Origin: Kitagawia praeruptora
Lineage: Eukaryota > Streptophyta > Magnoliopsida > Apiales > Apiaceae
DNA: 64,000 nt
Direction of reading: 5' to 3'
Assembly: GCA_037693485.1 (NCBI GenBank)
Contig: CM075344.1
Coordinates: 97,747,001-97,811,000, forward strand
The notes under the pieces: generated by a model
Databases searched by the model: none
Told to the model about the DNA's origin: nothing
What the model saw: only the letters and a program-made list of their open reading frames with translations
Shown here: in pieces, positions 43,708 through 56,308 of the stretch
Layout: each line of letters begins with the position of its first letter
How positions within the stretch are numbered: the first letter of the stretch is position 1
Position numbers and translations under genes: made by a program

Positions 43708-45635
43708 TTATTTAGAGGCCTTGGGGCCAAGCCCCGAAGACCGTTTAGCTCTATTGGTCATGTTCTTAGATAGAACTCTAGCAACCGAATTGAAAATAGG
43801 AGTGGACGAAGAGTTACCAGGGTCTGTATGGCTTTTCTTTTCTGCACTTCCTCCCTTCATTTTCTTTGATTTAATAGTTTGCCAGTTTCCATCATTTGCT
43901 GAGTCATTTGTATCTTTTGTATCTGCAAGTTTATTCTCATACTCTCCTTTGGTGTTCCCGTGGCTTACAGGCTCAGCAAACCTCTCTGGACTGTTAGTTG
44001 AGGTCTTTTCCACATCTTCATGCCCAGTCTTCACATCTTCTTCACCTCTAGTGTTCACACTTTATTTATCTCCATCCCGAGTAGTTTCCTGAGTTTCTAA
44101 ATCTTTCTTTTTCACCCATACCCTTTTCACAGCTGGACAAGCACCTACCAAATGTCCCAAAGACTTACAACCCCTACAAACAAGGGGTTTTGAAAGATAA
44201 TTAATATCCACCTCAGCAGTTTCAGTCTTAGACAATTTTCCAGTCAAGGGATCAATTACAGCCACCTTAAGTTTATCTGGGAGAGGTTCACCAATTTTGT
44301 AAGAAACGCACATTTTAGCAAACGGTAGAGGATTTAGCTGAGAAGTTAACTTATCAGCACAAAGTGGTGGACCGATCGAACTTGCAACACAGCTTAGCGC
44401 TTCCCTGGTCCAATAATAGTCTGGCAAATTACTAATTTTTATCCATACTGGAATGCTTTCAACTACATCAGATCCAAGTTTAATTCCCCACGCACATAGG
44501 ATAATAGGTGTGCTTCCAAAATACCACGTGCCTCTTGCCAAAACTTCATTCATTTCCACCTCAGACCGAAATTTAAAAATATACTGGCGCTGGTCCTTTT
44601 GAGCAATACCACAGAGGCCCTTCTTATCCCATTCAGCATGAGCACATTCTACAACCTTTGAGAAAGGAAGAGCACGTTTGGTAAAAGTACCAACAATACA
44701 TTGTTTAAACTTATCTACCCCTTTTTTCAGCACTTCTTCAGGAGGGGTCACGACACTTGAACCATCAGGTGATGGACAATAGTCAAAAGTAACATTCTCT
44801 ACATGGGACGGAGGCTCTTTAACAACATTAGACCATGTTTTCTTATGAGAAACAGGGGTAGTTCTAGAAACTTTTGAATAACCCTTGGCTTTTAGATCCT
44901 CTTTAGTGCCTTCCCTTGTACCTTCGTCTTGCTGCACTCTAGAGTTACCCAGAAAATCTCGTTTAACTCCTTTGTCTATAACCACTTCTTCAGTTCCTAA
45001 CTTTCCTTGCCCCTGAAAGTTCTCAACATTGGGTATTTCCTTCCCTTTGCAATTTTTGGTACCCGAGGCACTAGGTTCAGATGGCACAGTACCTACTTTT
45101 TCATTTCGATTTACAGTCTCAGTACTCCTATCAAACACCTTGGATGCATAGCCAACAGTCTTAGAGAAAATGGGTAAACCAAATTCGTCTTTCCCCGTAA
45201 TAAATCCCAGGGGATTTGGGCAACCAGTATTGAAAGCAGCCTTTTCTTCCAAAGATTCCTTCTCAAGCTCAGCTAAAAAAATGCCCTTTTCTCCAAAGCC
45301 CTCCGTAAATCCATCATTTTGTGCCTTAAAGCGATAAGCTCATCTCTTTCTGCCTTGTTTTCTCTAAAAGCCATTTGTGTAGCTCTGTGAACAGTCTCTC
45401 TTTCCATTTTAGCTCTATCATCCTCATAAGAGGGAATATCTTCATCAGAAGATAGAGATGTCTCTACTTCTTTTTCCAACGGAATACGACCGGAGTTGCT
45501 CGGAAAACCCATCAAGATCGGGTAATCCTGAACCTCGCGCCTAGATTTAATCTGCTCCATTTCATCGTCTCCAATTACATCTTGCATATAGGCTGGAACA
45601 CCATCGGAATCACATTCTGAACCTTGACTCACCAT
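43708..45635 (-). pseudogene. LINE ORF1, one frameshift and one stop
   Basis: The Met at 45633-45635 opens an acidic leader, MVSQGSECDSDGVPAYM, that is shifted out of frame at about 45270-45290 beside a run of seven T/A. The main part (45252-44062) has a DUF4283-type domain with KQCIVGTFTKRALPFSKVVE, RGTWYFGSTPIILCAW and VWIKISNLPDYYWT, then a CCHC knuckle CRGCKSLGHLVGAC. An in-frame TAA at 44062-44064 precedes a Lys/Glu-rich tail to 43708. ORF1 would coat LINE RNA. Its end is 15 bases from the ORF2 Met. Confidence 0.85.
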
Positions 45636-45840
45636 TGTTAAGCTAACAAATAATAATATAGTAATTATAATAATAAGAAATTTAGTGTTTAGGTGTAGAG
45701 AGGAGAAGAAAAGGTGAATTTGTGAAGGTTGAGTGTGTAGATCTGATGCAAAAAAGGTTTGTAGAAAGGAGGCGACTATAAAATTAGGGTTCTATCCTAG
45801 AGAGAAGGGAGAGCATAATTCTAGAGAGATAAGCATTTAC
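45636..45840 (-). other. LINE 5' untranslated region
   Basis: The minus strand has CT-rich and AACCCTAATTTT motifs resembling a plant leader. No gene is present. Confidence 0.45.
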
Positions 45841-47497
45841 TCTTTATCCAAAACTTCACTTCCTGTTGAAATTTCTTAGAAATAAACTGTCAAACTTGGC
45901 TCTACTTTTCTCAAGCTATCATGTTTTGATTCTAAAATTTATATTCAACAGTAGGTCTAAAAACAATCTAAATCTTGGGATATTCCATCTACTATATCCA
46001 AAATACAACATATAATAATCAGATATTCATAGTTAATCCTTCCTCAACAACACTTTCACTTATCAAATATCTCTACCATCACTTAACTTTCGACCTTCAT
46101 CAAATTAATACTCTTATATTCTTGTCACTTGTTCCTTATCTTTATTCAGTTTTCAATAATATTAAGCCTTGTATATATATATCGTCAATCCAATAAGCGA
46201 ACTGACTTAATGTTCCATCCTTATTGTAATATATCATTCTCTCAGACTTACTCAACCAATTCTGCGTTGACATTTATGTAACCTTGACCACTTAGGATGT
46301 CATCGTGTCTACCTTTGCTACTTCCAATCACTAACAACTTTAAGAAGAATCATAAGGGTTTCTAGTGAAATGAATTAATAAAATGAGTAGATATCAACAT
46401 GTCTGAATATCAGTTGAATCTTGTTTAGAAGGAATTTCCATAAAAGAATTTAACCAAGAGATCAAATATGATCACCAAATTTTTATCAGGTTGCATTTGT
46501 CAATTAGGTCAACCTCCCTAGTACAAAAAGATGGTCAGTCTTTAGTACTTTCATGACAAACACAATCAGTGGCGTCCCACCAGACTTCCATCACAAAGAT
46601 ATGATGTCCCTGAATCCCCTATATATATAGGGTTGTTCATCCCAGTTTTAATAAAGAAAATGAAATATACTGGGAAAAATGAAGAGAATTCAAGAATCAC
46701 AAAATTTTCGTATATAAGGTGGGATCAAGTATCCTCTGAAAAATAGGGATATTTCGAAAGAAATAGGATTGTGTTTAAGTATATCTGATATACAAAGCTT
46801 CTCAAAAATCGAAGTATAATTGATCATCACGCGGATGCATCAACTAATGATTAAACAAACATTTAATAAATTCATAATTACTCATAATCTCACTCTTATC
46901 GACTAAGCGCTAATACACTTAGTTGCCAAAATCGGCCTGATAATAATGAGTTGAGTAAATAAGAAGATCTCAATTCATTCTCGATTTTTAATCATCACTG
47001 TGCAACAAATACTTCAGCGACAATATAAACCGTGAATTAGTTACAACAATTCAGAATGGTAATAAGAATCGATTCCTTTTTTAAAACATTTCTCTCAGAC
47101 AATAGATTAAATGAGAATAAGGGCTAATAGGGAATAGTTACGCCCTTACTCCAAACAATTATCGATATTCATGTTCGCATCACGCTTATAGTTCTTCTCG
47201 TACTCTTTCTATACCGTTCGCATCTTAATTAAAGTCACAGAAGGAATACTAGAAAGTATACGAAGGTCTTCAGATGACGTCTTCCAAACTTGTAACTCCG
47301 AATTTGTTGCCTCGTCCATAGCCGGTCCTTCGGATGAATCGATCTCCCACTCGCACCATATGTCGAAATACTAAATAAAGTCGCAACTCTCATCTTGAGA
47401 TCCTAAGACGAACCTTATCTTAAATCGTTTTACCTATCGTCTAACTTAAATACTTACTCATAATTGTCCTAACTTGTTTCAGTGACCATAACCTGTT
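45841..47497 (-). other. TEK-H leader and gag zone, no gag recognised
   Basis: In an intact Tekay element gag would be here, between PBS and protease. I find no Gag domain or zinc knuckle on the minus strand, only short frames (one with MDEATNSELQVWKTSSED near 47160-47320). The sequence is A+T-rich and may be an unrelated, decayed insertion or a highly diverged leader. Confidence 0.4.
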
Positions 47498-47509
47498 GCT
47501 CTGATACCA
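47498..47509 (-). other. TEK-H primer-binding site (initiator tRNA-Met)
   Basis: The minus strand reads TGGTATCAGAGC, three bases inside the LTR end at 47513. Confidence 0.85.
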
Positions 47510-47512
47510 AGC

Positions 47513-50128
47513 TGTGACGCCCCCAAATCCGGGATCAGGATTTGGTGCCACAAAATATGACTTAATAATACCGACGACCCCTCAGCAATGATCGATCTCA
47601 GGTTATAGTATGAAACAAGAATCTAAATTACAACAACTATACCTTCTTATCCGAAGCGCAGTCCATGCTGGCTCTGAAATCTATTCTTTAGAAAACACCT
47701 CATCGCTCTCATGTGGATTGTCATTCGCAGATAGTCAATATTAAACCCTAACTGAAATTGGAGGGAAAATAAAGTAAGAATGAGCCAACAATGCTCAGCA
47801 AGTTAACAGTATAGTGAAACAACAATATCTTGATAATTCATTGATGAACAATATCAATGATCAATTTACTCAAGGGAGTAATTCAATTTCCAACATAGGA
47901 TTAAACTTTCCATTTTCTTTAAATCATACTGATATTGACACCTGAATAAGACAGGGGATCAATTGATAACAGGATAACAATAGATATCTCACACTGTGTA
48001 AAGCAATTGACATTTTAAGTGGTAAGCCAATTTCATTTCACAATAAATTAAAAGTAATCATCATTTTAAGAAAATTGATTGGAGTTTTAAATTTTTAATA
48101 GACGATACGGGTGATCAGCCCATAAAGTCCCCATACCAGACACAGAGTCCCTTTAGACATCATTTCCTCTCATTAGGATAGCTTGGGTTCCCAAGAGGCA
48201 ACACATTGGCCTATAAAGGTGTCGAACTGGACAGACCAGAACTACACAATAATACACCTCAAAAATAGACGGGACCAGCATTACCCGTCGCCCCGTCTCT
48301 CCAATCGTCAAGAATCTGTAGAAACCATTTTGACGGAGTTCCTAATAATCTATATAAAATTTTCATTTAAAAAAAATCATTACACTTCATAAAACTTAGT
48401 TTATCTTCGTAAAACATTTCAACTCTTAATCTTTTGAAAACCCTTACCTTGAAGTACTTTCAACTCTCTGATAACAAATCAGCTCAGTCTAGGTAGCTTC
48501 AAGGTAGTTTTAAGAAAATAACTCATTTTGATTTGCAATGATAAAAGTCAAAGGGTTGGACTAGGTTTTCTAACATTAAAGGATCAAGGATATAAGTCTG
48601 GATCAAGAAGATATAGACTCAAGGCATCAAGGCAATTGATCAGGATTTCAATTTTTAAGAATAAGATTAAATGTATTTTAAGTTCATGAATCAATAGTTA
48701 GGTCATAAAGAATTTCATCAGTTTCAGGGTCAACATGGGTTTGACTAACAACAGACATAGGTTATTTAAAATAGTGGTTTATCCATCAGTCAATTTAGTT
48801 TGACTCTGGAAAGCAGTATGACATATATGGTCAAGAAGCAATTAAAAAGAATTAGGCTACTTTAGGGTTTCTAGTTCGTGAAACATTTGTTTTTAGAATT
48901 CTGGGTACATGAATAGATAGGTTGCCAAAGATTTATAATCAACATGGCATAAGATAAGCATGCTTGAATCAACAGGATATATCAATTTAAGAAAGGTAAA
49001 CTGCAAGTAAAGACAGAGTTACTTGCACTGATTTGAATGAAACATATGATAAATAACATGAGCAGATATACTACACTTGAACAATAAGTGAAGGATAAAA
49101 ACACTTGCCTCAATATATGTAGTCCTGATTCCAACACATCGATTCGTTAATCTCTCTACGTCAGTCTCTACTTCTCGGTACATTGATCTCTAATCGACTA
49201 TACGTCTATCTTTCTTCCATTATTCGTCAACCAAAATACTTGTTAACTCCGATAACATCTCACTTTTAAGATTCCAATTACACACGTACTGGCTCTTATC
49301 GGCCTGCTACTGGTACCTATATAAAGGTAAAGTACTACTTCAGTATACTTATACCCTTAGTTATCTAACTCTATTCTACCCAACGATTCTTATAACGCGT
49401 TATCACATAATATATTACACACATCAAGTATTCTTAGTTATACTTACCAAATAATTTCACATAATCAGGTAAACACTTAAGCATGCAACACATAGAACAT
49501 ATAAATCATATAGATTTATAAGTAGCTTGTACTATAATATCATATACTTTACAATTTATAATCTAATGAAAATCGGGCAGCACTTCCTCTGCTTATAGGA
49601 CTATCCCGTCGGAAAATATCCGACTCAAATCACAATCACAATTATCCGATGGATTATAAATCCACCTACACTTCCCAATAGATTCTATATTCCATAATAG
49701 CTCACATTCATTCTATCTTTAATATGAAACTAACAGTCAATATCGCCAACGAGCACTTTAACAATTATCAAGCATAATTCACTAATTCATATTTAATAAA
49801 CCACAAAATCACATATATCATATTTATACTCACAAATTCGAACTACCAACTTGTACCATCTAAAAATTATTATCATATATCAGCTAATTATCATTTAGCA
49901 TATAATTAACAAGATCGTTCTTTAATTAATAATAATAAATCACTAAAATCCGAATAAGACATAGTAATTCATAAAAACTTGAATCAATTAATTAATAATC
50001 TGAAAAATTCTATACGAATGCTAGTTAACAACTTATTAACATCTTAATCACGATTTCATCTCTAATTAGGAAGAATCAAATACATAATCGTTTATTTAAA
50101 TCATGCTTTTATCCAATTCGAAAGAAAT
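47513..50128 (-). repeat. TEK-H 5' LTR, first part
   Basis: It begins TGTGACGCCCCCAAATCCGG and is homologous throughout to 15949-18590 and then to the first 20-odd bases of 27092 onward, which shows the empty TEK-N site. TEK-D interrupts it at 50129. The remaining 1.4 kb should lie beyond the window. The hairpin is at 47782-47796. Confidence 0.85.
50124..50128 (+). repeat. TEK-D target site, left copy (gaaat)
   Basis: gaaat precedes the TG start of TEK-D; the uninterrupted LTR copy reads aaagaaatcaaatt at 27105-27118. The right copy is outside the window. Confidence 0.6.
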
Positions 50129-51113
50129 TGTAAGAACCCAGATTTTTGGTAGAATTAAAACTTTTTATTATGTATTAATATAAGAATTAATAGTGGTTAC
50201 AACTACAATGTAACACTTATTTCAATGAATGAGTATTGACTGGATATATATATTCCAATGTTTATATGCCCTCAAGAATACTATGGGTTAACAACCTAGA
50301 TTAGAATAATCTATCTCCTAGGGAGATAAGATATGGGAATTCCAAGTAGAGGAAATATTCTCATGTCATCCAAATCGATATCTGTTATTAGTCCAGTGAT
50401 TCCGTGAAAGGGTTAAGGAACGCCCGGAAGAGAACAAGGACATTTTTATAATTATAAGGAATAAAAAGATAATAAAGAGTGAATGGTGTTTTTGGGGGAA
50501 AATGGATTATTATTACGACGCTATATAGAAGTATTCAGAACGGATTTTTGAGTTCGTATTAATGATCGATAGGCAAAATAAGTGTTTGTAAATGATATCA
50601 GATTCAGAAAAATAGCACTTTTATTTTCTCCGAGATTTCCCTAGACACTGAAGGATTTAAAGATTTAATAAAGAGATTTGAGGAATTTAAATTCAAGGAT
50701 TATAAAGGAGGATTGAGAATGATAGTATAAATATTAAGAAGGTTTCTGATAAAACCCTAACAAGAAATACTTGAGATATTTCTCGGAACGATCGATGAAA
50801 TTGAGTAATAAACGGACAAAAGAACAAGCAGCTAGAGAGCCAAGATGCATGCATGTGCAAGAGGATTAGATCAAGTAACCAAGTTAGTTACAAGAGGAAC
50901 TAACATTCTTAGAATCAAACCAAGTACTTAGCTTAAACACCACTAAAACTCAACACATGTCCAAGATGATGCAAGTGATGAGCAAATCACTTTAATAAAG
51001 CTACTTTAAGCCAAGATATTATCCAAGCAAGACACTTTATCAAATCTTATCCAAGAAACCAAGCCATAAAGCTCTCCCCCATTTTTTTTATCAAACACCC
51101 GAGAGGAATAGGG
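50129..51113 (+). repeat. TEK-D LTR, first part
   Basis: It starts TGTAAGAACCCAGATTTTTG and resembles the start of TEK-S in layout (TGTAA-A-CCC, A+T-rich, then CGGACAAAAG). CAC2 splits it at 51113. The LTR resumes at 57756. Confidence 0.7.
51111..51113 (+). repeat. CAC2 target-site duplication (ggg)
   Basis: ggg at 51111-51113 and at 57753-57755 flank the CACT...AGTG ends. Confidence 0.75.
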
Positions 51114-51129
51114 CACTGCAAGAAAATCG

Positions 51130-51700
51130 CAATCAGACAACACTTATCAGACAATGCTCGGACAAAAAAGCATTGTTTAGAATTAGGAGACAACGGTTTT
51201 TTTGTAACTTCAGAAAAGCATTGTCTAATCCAGGTACCCTACAACGGTTTATAAAACAATGTCTAGTAAATTGATTCAGACAACAGCTTTAAATTGTGGT
51301 GTTGTAAAGACGAGTAAGTTTGCACAACTGTTTTTACGGACATTGTCTAATCTGTTTTGAGACAACGTTTATAAACCGTTGTATGATTCACACAACTGTT
51401 TTCATATACCATTGTGTTATTACAATTCACACAATAGAATAATTAACCTTTGTTAAATCGTGTTTTGATGAGACAACAGTTTTTATGAAACCGTTGTCTG
51501 AACTACAAAAAATTTGAATAGAATTTGGTGGGAAATAATGAAATTTTTAGTGGGAATACTGAAATAATTTGAATTGAATTTGGTGGGAAATAATGAAAAT
51601 AGTCAGACAACGGTTTTCTTATAAATAAATGTTGTGTTATATTAAGCACAACAACAGTTTTTCATAAAGAACCGTTGTTTAATGTTCTTGTATGATATTT
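51130..51700. repeat. CAC2 left subterminal repeats
   Basis: Ten or more copies of cagacaacggtt and its complement aaccgttgtctg with variants lie here. The same motif returns at 57180-57740. They are candidate transposase-binding sites. Confidence 0.75.
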
Positions 51701-53890
51701 TAGCGGTCAACTATTAAAGTACTGCTTGGTCAAACTAGTATAATTTTCGAATAATATATTTTTAATTTTTTTTTGGACGATCCAATCGTACGGATGATGT
51801 TACATACTGATTTTAATGATGTGTACAACAAATTAGTAAAAAACAAATCATTCTTGTACGTGTTTATAATATAAATCCGCCAAAAGTACTACTCCATCTA
51901 ACTAGTGTCGTACCGATTGCACATGATCTATTTTTTATATTTTTTTCCGACAATCCAACCGTAGGAATGATGTTATATACTGATTTTAGTGATGTGTACA
52001 CAAATTTAGAAAAAAACAAATCATTCTTGTACGATATTTTAATGGTCAACTATCAAAGTATTCCTTGGTCAAACTAGTATAATTTTCGAATAATTTTTTT
52101 TAAAATTTTTTTTGGACGATCCAACCGTACGAATGATGTTATATACTAATTCTAGTGATGTGTACAAAATGTAAGAAAAAAAATCATTCTTATACGTGTT
52201 TATAATGTAAATCCGCCAAAAGTACTACTCCCTCTAATTAGTGTCGTACCAATTGAACATGATCTATTTTTTTTTAAAAACAAATCGACGATCCAACCGT
52301 ACGAATGATGTTATATACTGATTTTAGTGATGTGTACACAAATTTTAAAAAAAACAAATCATTCTTGTATGATATTTTAATGGTCAACTATCAAAGTACT
52401 CCTTGGTCAAACTAGTATAATTTTCGAATAATATTTTTTTCAAAATTTTTTTGGATGATCCAACCGGACGAATGATGTTATATACTAATTCAAGTGATGT
52501 GTACAAAAAGTTAGAAAAAAAATTTATTCTTGTACGTGTTTATAATATAAATCCGCCAAAAGTACTACTCCCTCTAATTACTGTCGTACCGATTGAACAT
52601 GATCTATTTTTTTTAAAAAAAAAATTCAACGATCCTACCATACGAATGATGTTATATACTGATTTTAGTGATGTGTACAAAAAATTAGAAAAAAAGAAAT
52701 CATTCTTGTATGATATTTTAGTGGTTAACTATCCAAGTACTCCTAGGTCAAACTAGTACAATTTTCGAATAATGTTTTTTTAAATTTTTTTTGGACGATG
52801 CAACCGTACGGATGATATTATATACTAATTCAAGTGATGTGTACAAAAAGTTAGGAAAAAAAAAATCATTCTTGTACGTGTTTATCATATAAATACGCCA
52901 AAAGTACTACTCCCTCTAATTATTGTCGTACCGAATGAACATGATCTATTTTTTTAAATTTTTTTTCAACGATCCAACCGTACGAATGATGTTATATACT
53001 GATTTTAGTGATGTGTACAAAAAATGATAAAAAAAAACATTCTTGTATGATATTTTAATGGTCAACTATCAAAGTACTCCTGGTCAAAACTAGTATAATT
53101 TTCGAATAATATTTTTTTTAAATTTTTTTTGGACGATCCAACCATACGGATGATGTTATATACTAATTCAAGTGATGTGTACAAAAAGTTAGAAAAAAAA
53201 TATTCTCGTACGTGTTTATAATTCAAATCCGCCAAAAGTACTACTCCCTCTAATTAGTGTCGTACTTATTGAACATGATCTATCTTTTTAATTTTTTTTT
53301 CAACGATCCAACCGTACGAATGATGTTATATACTGATTTTAGTGATGTGTACAAAAAATTAGAAAAAAAGAAATCATTCTTGTATGATATTTTAGTGGTC
53401 AACTATCAAAGTACTCCTTGGTCAAACTAGTATAATTTTCAAATAATATTTTTTTAAATTTTTTTATGCGATCCAATCGTACGGATGATGTTATATACTA
53501 ATTTTAATAATGTGTACGACAAATTAGTAAAAAACAAATCATTTTTGTACGTGTTTATAATATAAATCCGCCAAAAGTGCTACTCCCTCTAACTAGTGTC
53601 GTACCGATTACACATGATCTATTTTTTTTGACGATCCAACCGTACGAATGATGTTATATACTGATTTTAGTGATGTGTACACAAATTTAGAAAAAAACAA
53701 ATCATTATTGTACGATATTTTAATGGTCAACTATCGAAGTACTCCTTGGTCAAACTAGTATAATTTTCGAATAATATTTTTTTTTTTTTTTGAACTATCC
53801 AACTGTGCGGATGATGTTATATACTAATTTTAATGATGTGTACAAAAAGTACTACTCTCTCTAACTAGTGTCGTACCGATTGAGTACATT
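51700..53890 (+). repeat. Tandem array of ~337-bp dimeric repeat in CAC2
   Basis: The marker GGTCAAACTAGTATAATTTT starts at 51728, 52067, 52404, 52746, 53082, 53420 and 53749, giving spacings of 339, 337, 342, 336, 338 and 329. Each unit holds two related halves of about 168 bp, both beginning with ACGATCCAACCGTACG and AATGATGTTATATACT. One half ends in the GGTCAAAC marker and the other in CCGCCAAAAGTACTACTCC. So the array is a dimer-based higher-order repeat with about seven dimers. Short open frames inside it, such as that at 52451-52756, are by-products. Confidence 0.9.
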
Positions 53891-54775
53891 ATATACTTAG
53901 CCTTTTTATTTTTTGATTATTTTTTTACTAAAATTTGAGAAATTTATTTTGTTCCAAATTAAATTTCTGAAATTTTTAGAATTTCATGATCCAAAATTTC
54001 ACTTCCCTCCCTTTATTTCACTTCCCTCCTTACTACAAATTTCACTTCCCACTTTACTCTCTCGGCTCTGTTTTCCCCCTTTTCTAAAAACATACTCCTA
54101 TCAAACTAAAATTCTAATTTTATCCTAAATTCCTAATTCACTAACCCTAACACTACCTCCTTCCCTCACATCTCTTTTAATCAGCCGGCTCCCTCCCTTC
54201 TTCACCCAACCTCCCTGATATTTCCCCTCGCACCAACTCTCTCTCTCTCTCTTCAGGCGACAACGCCGTCCTCCAACACCACACACAGCGGCACAACCGC
54301 ATCTCCTACCCATTTATTTGTTGTTCAGGCAAAGAATAGAAGAACCACCTCTGTTTTTGAAGCCACACACCACCAGCCACCAAGATTTCTTTTGTTTTTG
54401 TTATAATCCGATCTACCGTTACGTAATTGTTTATACATTTGTGTATTTATCTTATTTGATTTTTTGTTATGATGATTATTAAGGCATCGTTGGACGGGAA
54501 GGTACGAAGCTCATTTATAGGACAATAGTTGTAGAAAAGAAGGGCAAACGAGGAAAGGAAGGCAAGGTGATACACTAGATACTCATGTTAAGTTCTTAAA
54601 TGTACTTGAAATTCCCTATATGTGAGTTTGTGTGTGAGTGTCTTAATTAAATGGCTTTATGGCTGTATGTGGTTATCAGGCTGTAAAGAAGATTGGTGTC
54701 TTAATGTTTATTGAATCCCAAATAAACTTGAAAGTTATTTAATTTTTCACTATGAATTCTCTGAATGTATTATAG
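53891..54775 (+). other. CAC2 leader-like region before the captured exons
   Basis: CT-rich stretches with TCACTTCCCTCC and a TCTCTCTCTCTC run at 54238-54252 resemble a plant 5' leader, followed by exon-like sequence at 54480-54570 (GRKGTK-type basic coding, not recognised). No protein can be named. Confidence 0.4.
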
Positions 54776-54849
54776 ATAAGCACTTACGAGAAAGAGCTAG
54801 AAGAGATGAAGAACATGACTAGACAAAAGTTTGTTGCCAACTTGAGAAG
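54776..54849 (+). pseudogene. Captured exon of an AINTEGUMENTA/PLETHORA-type AP2 factor
   Basis: A 74-base exon after acceptor TATAG, with donor GTACTG, encodes STYEKELEEMKNMTRQKFVA followed by NLRR. In plants this string lies in the linker and second AP2 domain start of ANT/PLT/BBM transcription factors (usual form TRQEFVA.LRR); here Glu is changed to Lys. Phase 2 at the donor agrees with the Arg codon being split as in the family. The neighbouring AP2 exons are absent: the next sequence does not encode the expected SSGFSRG block. It is a fragment without DNA-binding capacity. Confidence 0.75.
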
Positions 54850-55618
54850 GTACTGATTTTTTCCTTGCACAAGTAAAAAGATAAGACAAGTGATGAAGCT
54901 TCCATATTCTCCTTTTACTCTTTTTAAATCTCCAGTTGTGTTAAATTTATTGTTAACATCTCTGTTAATTTTCTGTTTTGTTTTCCAGGCAGTGTCTGAT
55001 TCACCTGGTGGCCAAGTATTTGTGAAATTCACTAGTAATTTTCATCTTTTTTCCATAATTATCTACATTTCTGTGATACAATACTAATTCATTGTGTTCC
55101 CACATTCATCAAGAAAGTGGTATGAGAACACTTGTAGAAACTTCACGCAACCATTCTTATTTACAATGTAAGAGTTCGAATGCTTAATATATTTAGTTAT
55201 CAGATTATTCTGGTTAAACTTTATGCAGTTACACATGTTCATCAATTTGAAGAATTGCGAGCTAAGTTTAATGCTGAGGTCCTGAATTCCTCAGAGTGAT
55301 GCTGAGCTACCATCTGAGAACACAACTGTAGCTGGACGGTAGCTCTCATCTGCTCTGTTGTGTCTTGGTAATCATGTAAATCTTCTTTTACCATGTACTC
55401 TTCCAATTCTGAACATCTTCTATAGCCTGAAAGTTTAGCCTTTTTTTAGTTTTTAAGTGTAACCATGAAAACATGCTTTGTTCAATGAACAAGTAGCAGC
55501 AATTACATATGCGACTAAATTTATGAGCTAATATAGGGTGATCATGTTGACTTTAAAGGTTATAAAGGATTGTTCTAAAATGAGGAATTTTAAGCTTGTA
55601 TGTGAATTCATTTTGCAG
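54850..55618 (+). other. CAC2: introns and unassigned exon-like pieces
   Basis: A segment after TTTTCCAG at 54989 encodes AVSDSPGGQVFVKF and one at about 55229 encodes THVHQFEELRAKFNAEV. Both look like exons by coding quality and flanking splice motifs, but I cannot name the source genes. Confidence 0.35.
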
Positions 55619-56061
55619 GCCCGCATTTGTTATAGCAGTTTTTTTCTTGCTAACTGGTGTGGCAATCAATGATAAGAATGGTGGATAGTCAATGTACTTT
55701 GGTAACTACTCTTGCTATGTTCTAATGCCTGGAGTATTTGCTACACAAAGTAGATACTGATAGTATTCCTGTGTAGTTTCTTGAATTTTCCTTTGTTTCC
55801 TTCTTGTGGCAAAACAATTTCTTGAAATTTTCTTAGTAAGAAATTTGTTGGTTTACTTTGTATAGCATATTCTTAAGGCTTGTGATGATATTAGTAAAAA
55901 AATTCAAGTATATTAGCTTACACCAGCTTGCATGACCTTGTTTTGCAGTGCGCATTGGTTTGCTTTATGTCATATCTGGATTTGGTGGGAGTTTGCTCTC
56001 TGGACTACTAGGAGGAATGCTATATGAACTTATCACTAGTTAAACAATTTATGTTTACAAG
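55619..56061 (+). pseudogene. Captured rhomboid protease exons, catalytic Ser region deleted
   Basis: A first piece (from 55619) encodes PAFVIAVFFLLTGVAIND, possibly the first membrane span, and stops soon after. The second exon (55949-56061, acceptor TTTGCAG, donor GTACC) encodes RIGLLYVISGFGGSLLSG, then LLGGMLYELITS, a TAA, and TIYVYK. Plant rhomboids read this region as GFGGSLLSSLF...GASGALFGLLGGML...NWTIY. The block with the catalytic Ser (GASG) is missing, and the Trp codon before TIY has become TAA. It is a non-functional fragment of an intramembrane protease. Confidence 0.7.
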
Positions 56062-56148
56062 GTACCTCCTGAACTGTTTTTTTATTTATACAAATTTGGA
56101 TACATATGAAAAGGGCATATTATCTTAAATCCATGTTTGTATGTTCAG

Positions 56149-56300
56149 GCAGCAGCTCTTATTTCCCTTGTAGTCATAGTGTGTTACTTTGTAATTGTAA
56201 TGGGGTACCAAGAAAAGGGCTTATGGCAAAGACAAGCATTACTAATGATACCGATTACTGGTTTTCTAAAGCTCCTTTTTGCCTACTGTCCTGAATCCAA
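56149..56300 (+). pseudogene. Captured rhomboid protease, next exon
   Basis: After acceptor TGTTCAG the frame reads AAALISLVVIV, the usual start of the next rhomboid membrane span after TIY.NK. It then diverges into CYFVIVMGYQEKGLW, and the catalytic His segment (HVDNFAHIGGF in the family) is missing. It stays open to 56319 and runs into the PRP40 exon. Confidence 0.55.
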
Positions 56301-56308
56301 CTCTGCAG

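Larger units (their letters stand above)
40530..45840 (-). mobile_element. LINE, L1 type, 3' end missing
   Basis: The minus strand has ORF1 (45635-43708) and ORF2 (43692-40530) with the plant L1 arrangement: nucleic-acid-binding ORF1, then endonuclease, RT and a zf-RVT tail. The 3' end stops within the zf-RVT domain near 40530 without poly(A), and TEK-H sequence follows, so a deletion removed the end. The 5' leader reaches about 45840 by composition; the exact start is uncertain and I could not find a TSD. Confidence 0.8.

Noticed and set aside
52451..52756. A 101-codon frame with two similar halves.
   Set aside because: It is one dimer of the CAC2 tandem array; other units have stops at the same place.
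51700..53890. Regularly spaced direct repeats as a CRISPR array.
   Set aside because: Units are contiguous homologous dimers without unique spacers, in a plant nuclear context. The same holds for the TAT1 and CAC3 arrays.
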